64,000 nt of DNA, taken from positions 332,972 to 396,971 of the forward strand of contig MNCI01023383.1 in assembly GCA_015680685.1 (NCBI GenBank), written 5' to 3'. The notes below the pieces were generated by a model that was given only the letters and a program-made list of their open reading frames with translations, had not been told where the DNA came from and searched no databases. Both the position numbers and the translations under genes were made by a program. Numbering within the stretch: position 1 is the first letter of the stretch; each line of letters begins with the position of its first letter. Below are positions 62,611-64,000 of this stretch, in pieces. The stretch is from Gnetum montanum. Taxonomy: Eukaryota; Streptophyta; Gnetopsida; Gnetales; Gnetaceae.

Positions 62611-63880
62611 GCACAAATTCCAAGGCATGTACAAAAGGTTAGGAACAGATACTCATTGCACATAGGCTAATTAGACTTCACTTTCCATTGTTAATTAGAT
62701 TAAACATTTAATTTCTTTATTATCATTAGGAGAGCTTAGGGCAGAACAACATCAAGAATCATATGCCTCACTTTGGGCTAAACCATACATGATCAAGCTA
62801 CTACTAGTCCAAGTGGGAAGACAACAAACTACAATCAAGGTATAATGATCTAGATGCACAACTAGTTCCAACCATGGAATTTGGCCAGATCATGCATGAA
62901 TGCTTATGATTCATATGGTTGGACGTAGGGGTACCTCACTACTCATGAGTTCCTAAATTTAAGGAAGACTACAATTTTGATCCACAACATCATTTACAAG
63001 CCTTCCATGATGCCTACAGCTTGCAAACTATTGAAAGTAAGTGGAAAAAGCTTAAGTTCTTTCCTAGGACACTAATAGAAGAAGTTGAAACTTGGTATAG
63101 ATCATTGGAACTAGATTCAATCCATTTGTGATTGACAATTGTTGAGCTCTTCACTAAGAAATACCAAATCTATTCAAAAGTGTCTAATCTAAGAAAACAA
63201 ATCCAAGGATGGATGCAAGAGAATCATGAATCCCTTGATGCAACCTTGGGAAAATATGATTCTCTATTGCATAGATGCCTAGGCTATGAAATTTCTTAAA
63301 AAGATTAGCTTCATCACATCATAGATGGGCTTTGTACCAAAATGAGGAAGACTCTTGGGATCTATTCCCAAGGAAGATTATCAAAATTGAGAGTTCACTA
63401 GATACAAAAGTTTATTGAAACTTTGGAAAAAGAAGAAGGAGTGTTGTGCAAAAGGGAAAGTGTTGAGGAATATAACTAGGATCCAACCCTTTGCAAAAAG
63501 GAGATGCATATTTCTGATTAGGTAGCCTTTGATGAGTTGATTTCACACAAAACCTTACTAGTACAAAAGTCTATCATTGAGATTCAAGCAAGTGTAGATA
63601 AGATGTGGGAGTTAATGGATAAAAAATTTATAACTAACTTGAAAATCATAGATAATAAGGTAAAGAAAATATGAATAAGTGACCAAAATAAGAAAAGGAA
63701 AATGAACAAGAAAATAGGCTAGAACATGTATCAACAAAAAGGAAAAACAACTATAGTAGAATACATTGTAGACATAGATTTAAAGGATGGATGTAAAAGA
63801 TATCAATATGAATATCCCACGGGCTATTGCCTAGTTATGTTATATCTACAAGAGTCTAGGGCTTTTTCTTTGAATCCCAA
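62611..63880 (+). pseudogene. Second leader plus gag, internally deleted
   Basis: The leader (62611-62941) matches 53016-53400 and the reverse complement of 30180-30240. At 62942 it jumps directly to gag at the FDPQHHLQAF-like segment, so the first part of gag is deleted. The frame continues through LKFFPRTLI, WYRSLE and a Lys/Glu-rich region to 63880, where 'gaatccc aa' is followed by a new LTR. The equivalent uninterrupted site in the copy above is about 56405. Confidence 0.75.
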
Positions 63881-64000
63881 TGATGGGACGCAATATCGCA
63901 TGGGCCACGATATCGCGTCCAACACGATATCGCATCCCCCGTGATATCGCGTATGCGATATCGCATACGCGATATCGCGGTGCGCCGCCAAGTCTATAAA
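63881..64000 (+). mobile_element. Start of a new LTR with a GATATC palindrome array
   Basis: It starts TGATGGGACGC inside gag. Six 'cgatatcgc/tgatatcgc/caatatcgc' motifs follow, among them a perfect 34-bp palindrome at 63943-63976 (centre GCGATATCGC, arms containing GCGTATGC). A TATA box (TCTATAAA) is at 63993-64000, where the window ends. CpG sites are intact, unlike most repeats here, which suggests a younger insertion. Confidence 0.7.

Overview
This is nuclear DNA from a plant with a large, repeat-packed genome. A gymnosperm (conifer or relative) fits best. That is an inference from the density of old, nested Ty3/gypsy retrotransposons with decayed reading frames, long spacer DNA, GT-AG introns and draft-scaffold N gaps. 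Nothing bacterial or organellar was seen. Only one intact gene is supported. Nearly everything else is retrotransposon wreckage.

Layout. 1-4095: minus-strand remains of a Tat/Ogre-like gypsy gag and its leader. 4096-5135: a tandem repeat of about 190 bp built on a perfect palindrome. 5170-18882: a plus-strand Tat-like gypsy element (protease, RT, RNase H, second RNase H, integrase zinc finger, then a 1.67-kb 3' LTR). Its middle (about 6.2-12.6 kb) holds a minisatellite and an unrecognised antisense coding region. 18890-31150: a minus-strand gypsy element (family A) with LTR, gag, protease, RT, RNase H and integrase. Its gag is split by a solo LTR (27292-29020) with a perfect 5-bp target duplication, and its integrase contains an N-bounded contig in the wrong orientation. 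31151-34705: AT-rich, with no gene seen. 34706-40887: a non-autonomous LTR element of about 6.2 kb with no pol, one LTR partly inside an N gap. 41387-48117: the intact gene, minus strand, 11 exons. 48118-52480: upstream and intergenic DNA. 52480-64000: plus-strand gypsy remains in the order LTR, gag, LTR, gag, unknown ORF, LTR, gag, LTR. The window ends inside a new LTR carrying a striking palindrome array.

The gene is the main discovery. Splicing 11 exons with consistent phases and consensus GT-AG borders gives about 1,792 residues. In order they are: a cold-shock-like domain, an armadillo-like and ZNFX1-specific region, an SF1 UPF1-type helicase with all core motifs, an NFX1-type zinc-finger cluster, a coiled coil, then two ADP-ribosyltransferase (PARP catalytic) domains. 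The first PARP domain keeps the H-Y-E triad; the second has lost the Glu. ZNFX1-family helicases act in small-RNA silencing and RNA defence (Hrr1 in fission yeast, ZNFX-1 in worms, ZNFX1 in mammals). A fusion to ADP-ribosyltransferase domains suggests an RNA-surveillance or immunity protein that modifies a partner or RNA. That function is inferred, not shown.

The retroelements share two themes. Their frames decay mostly by C-to-T / G-to-A changes (Gln, Trp and Arg codons becoming stops; the RT YVDD motif becoming YINN), as expected of long-methylated DNA. Several unrelated LTRs also carry arrays of perfect palindromes upstream of a TATA box.
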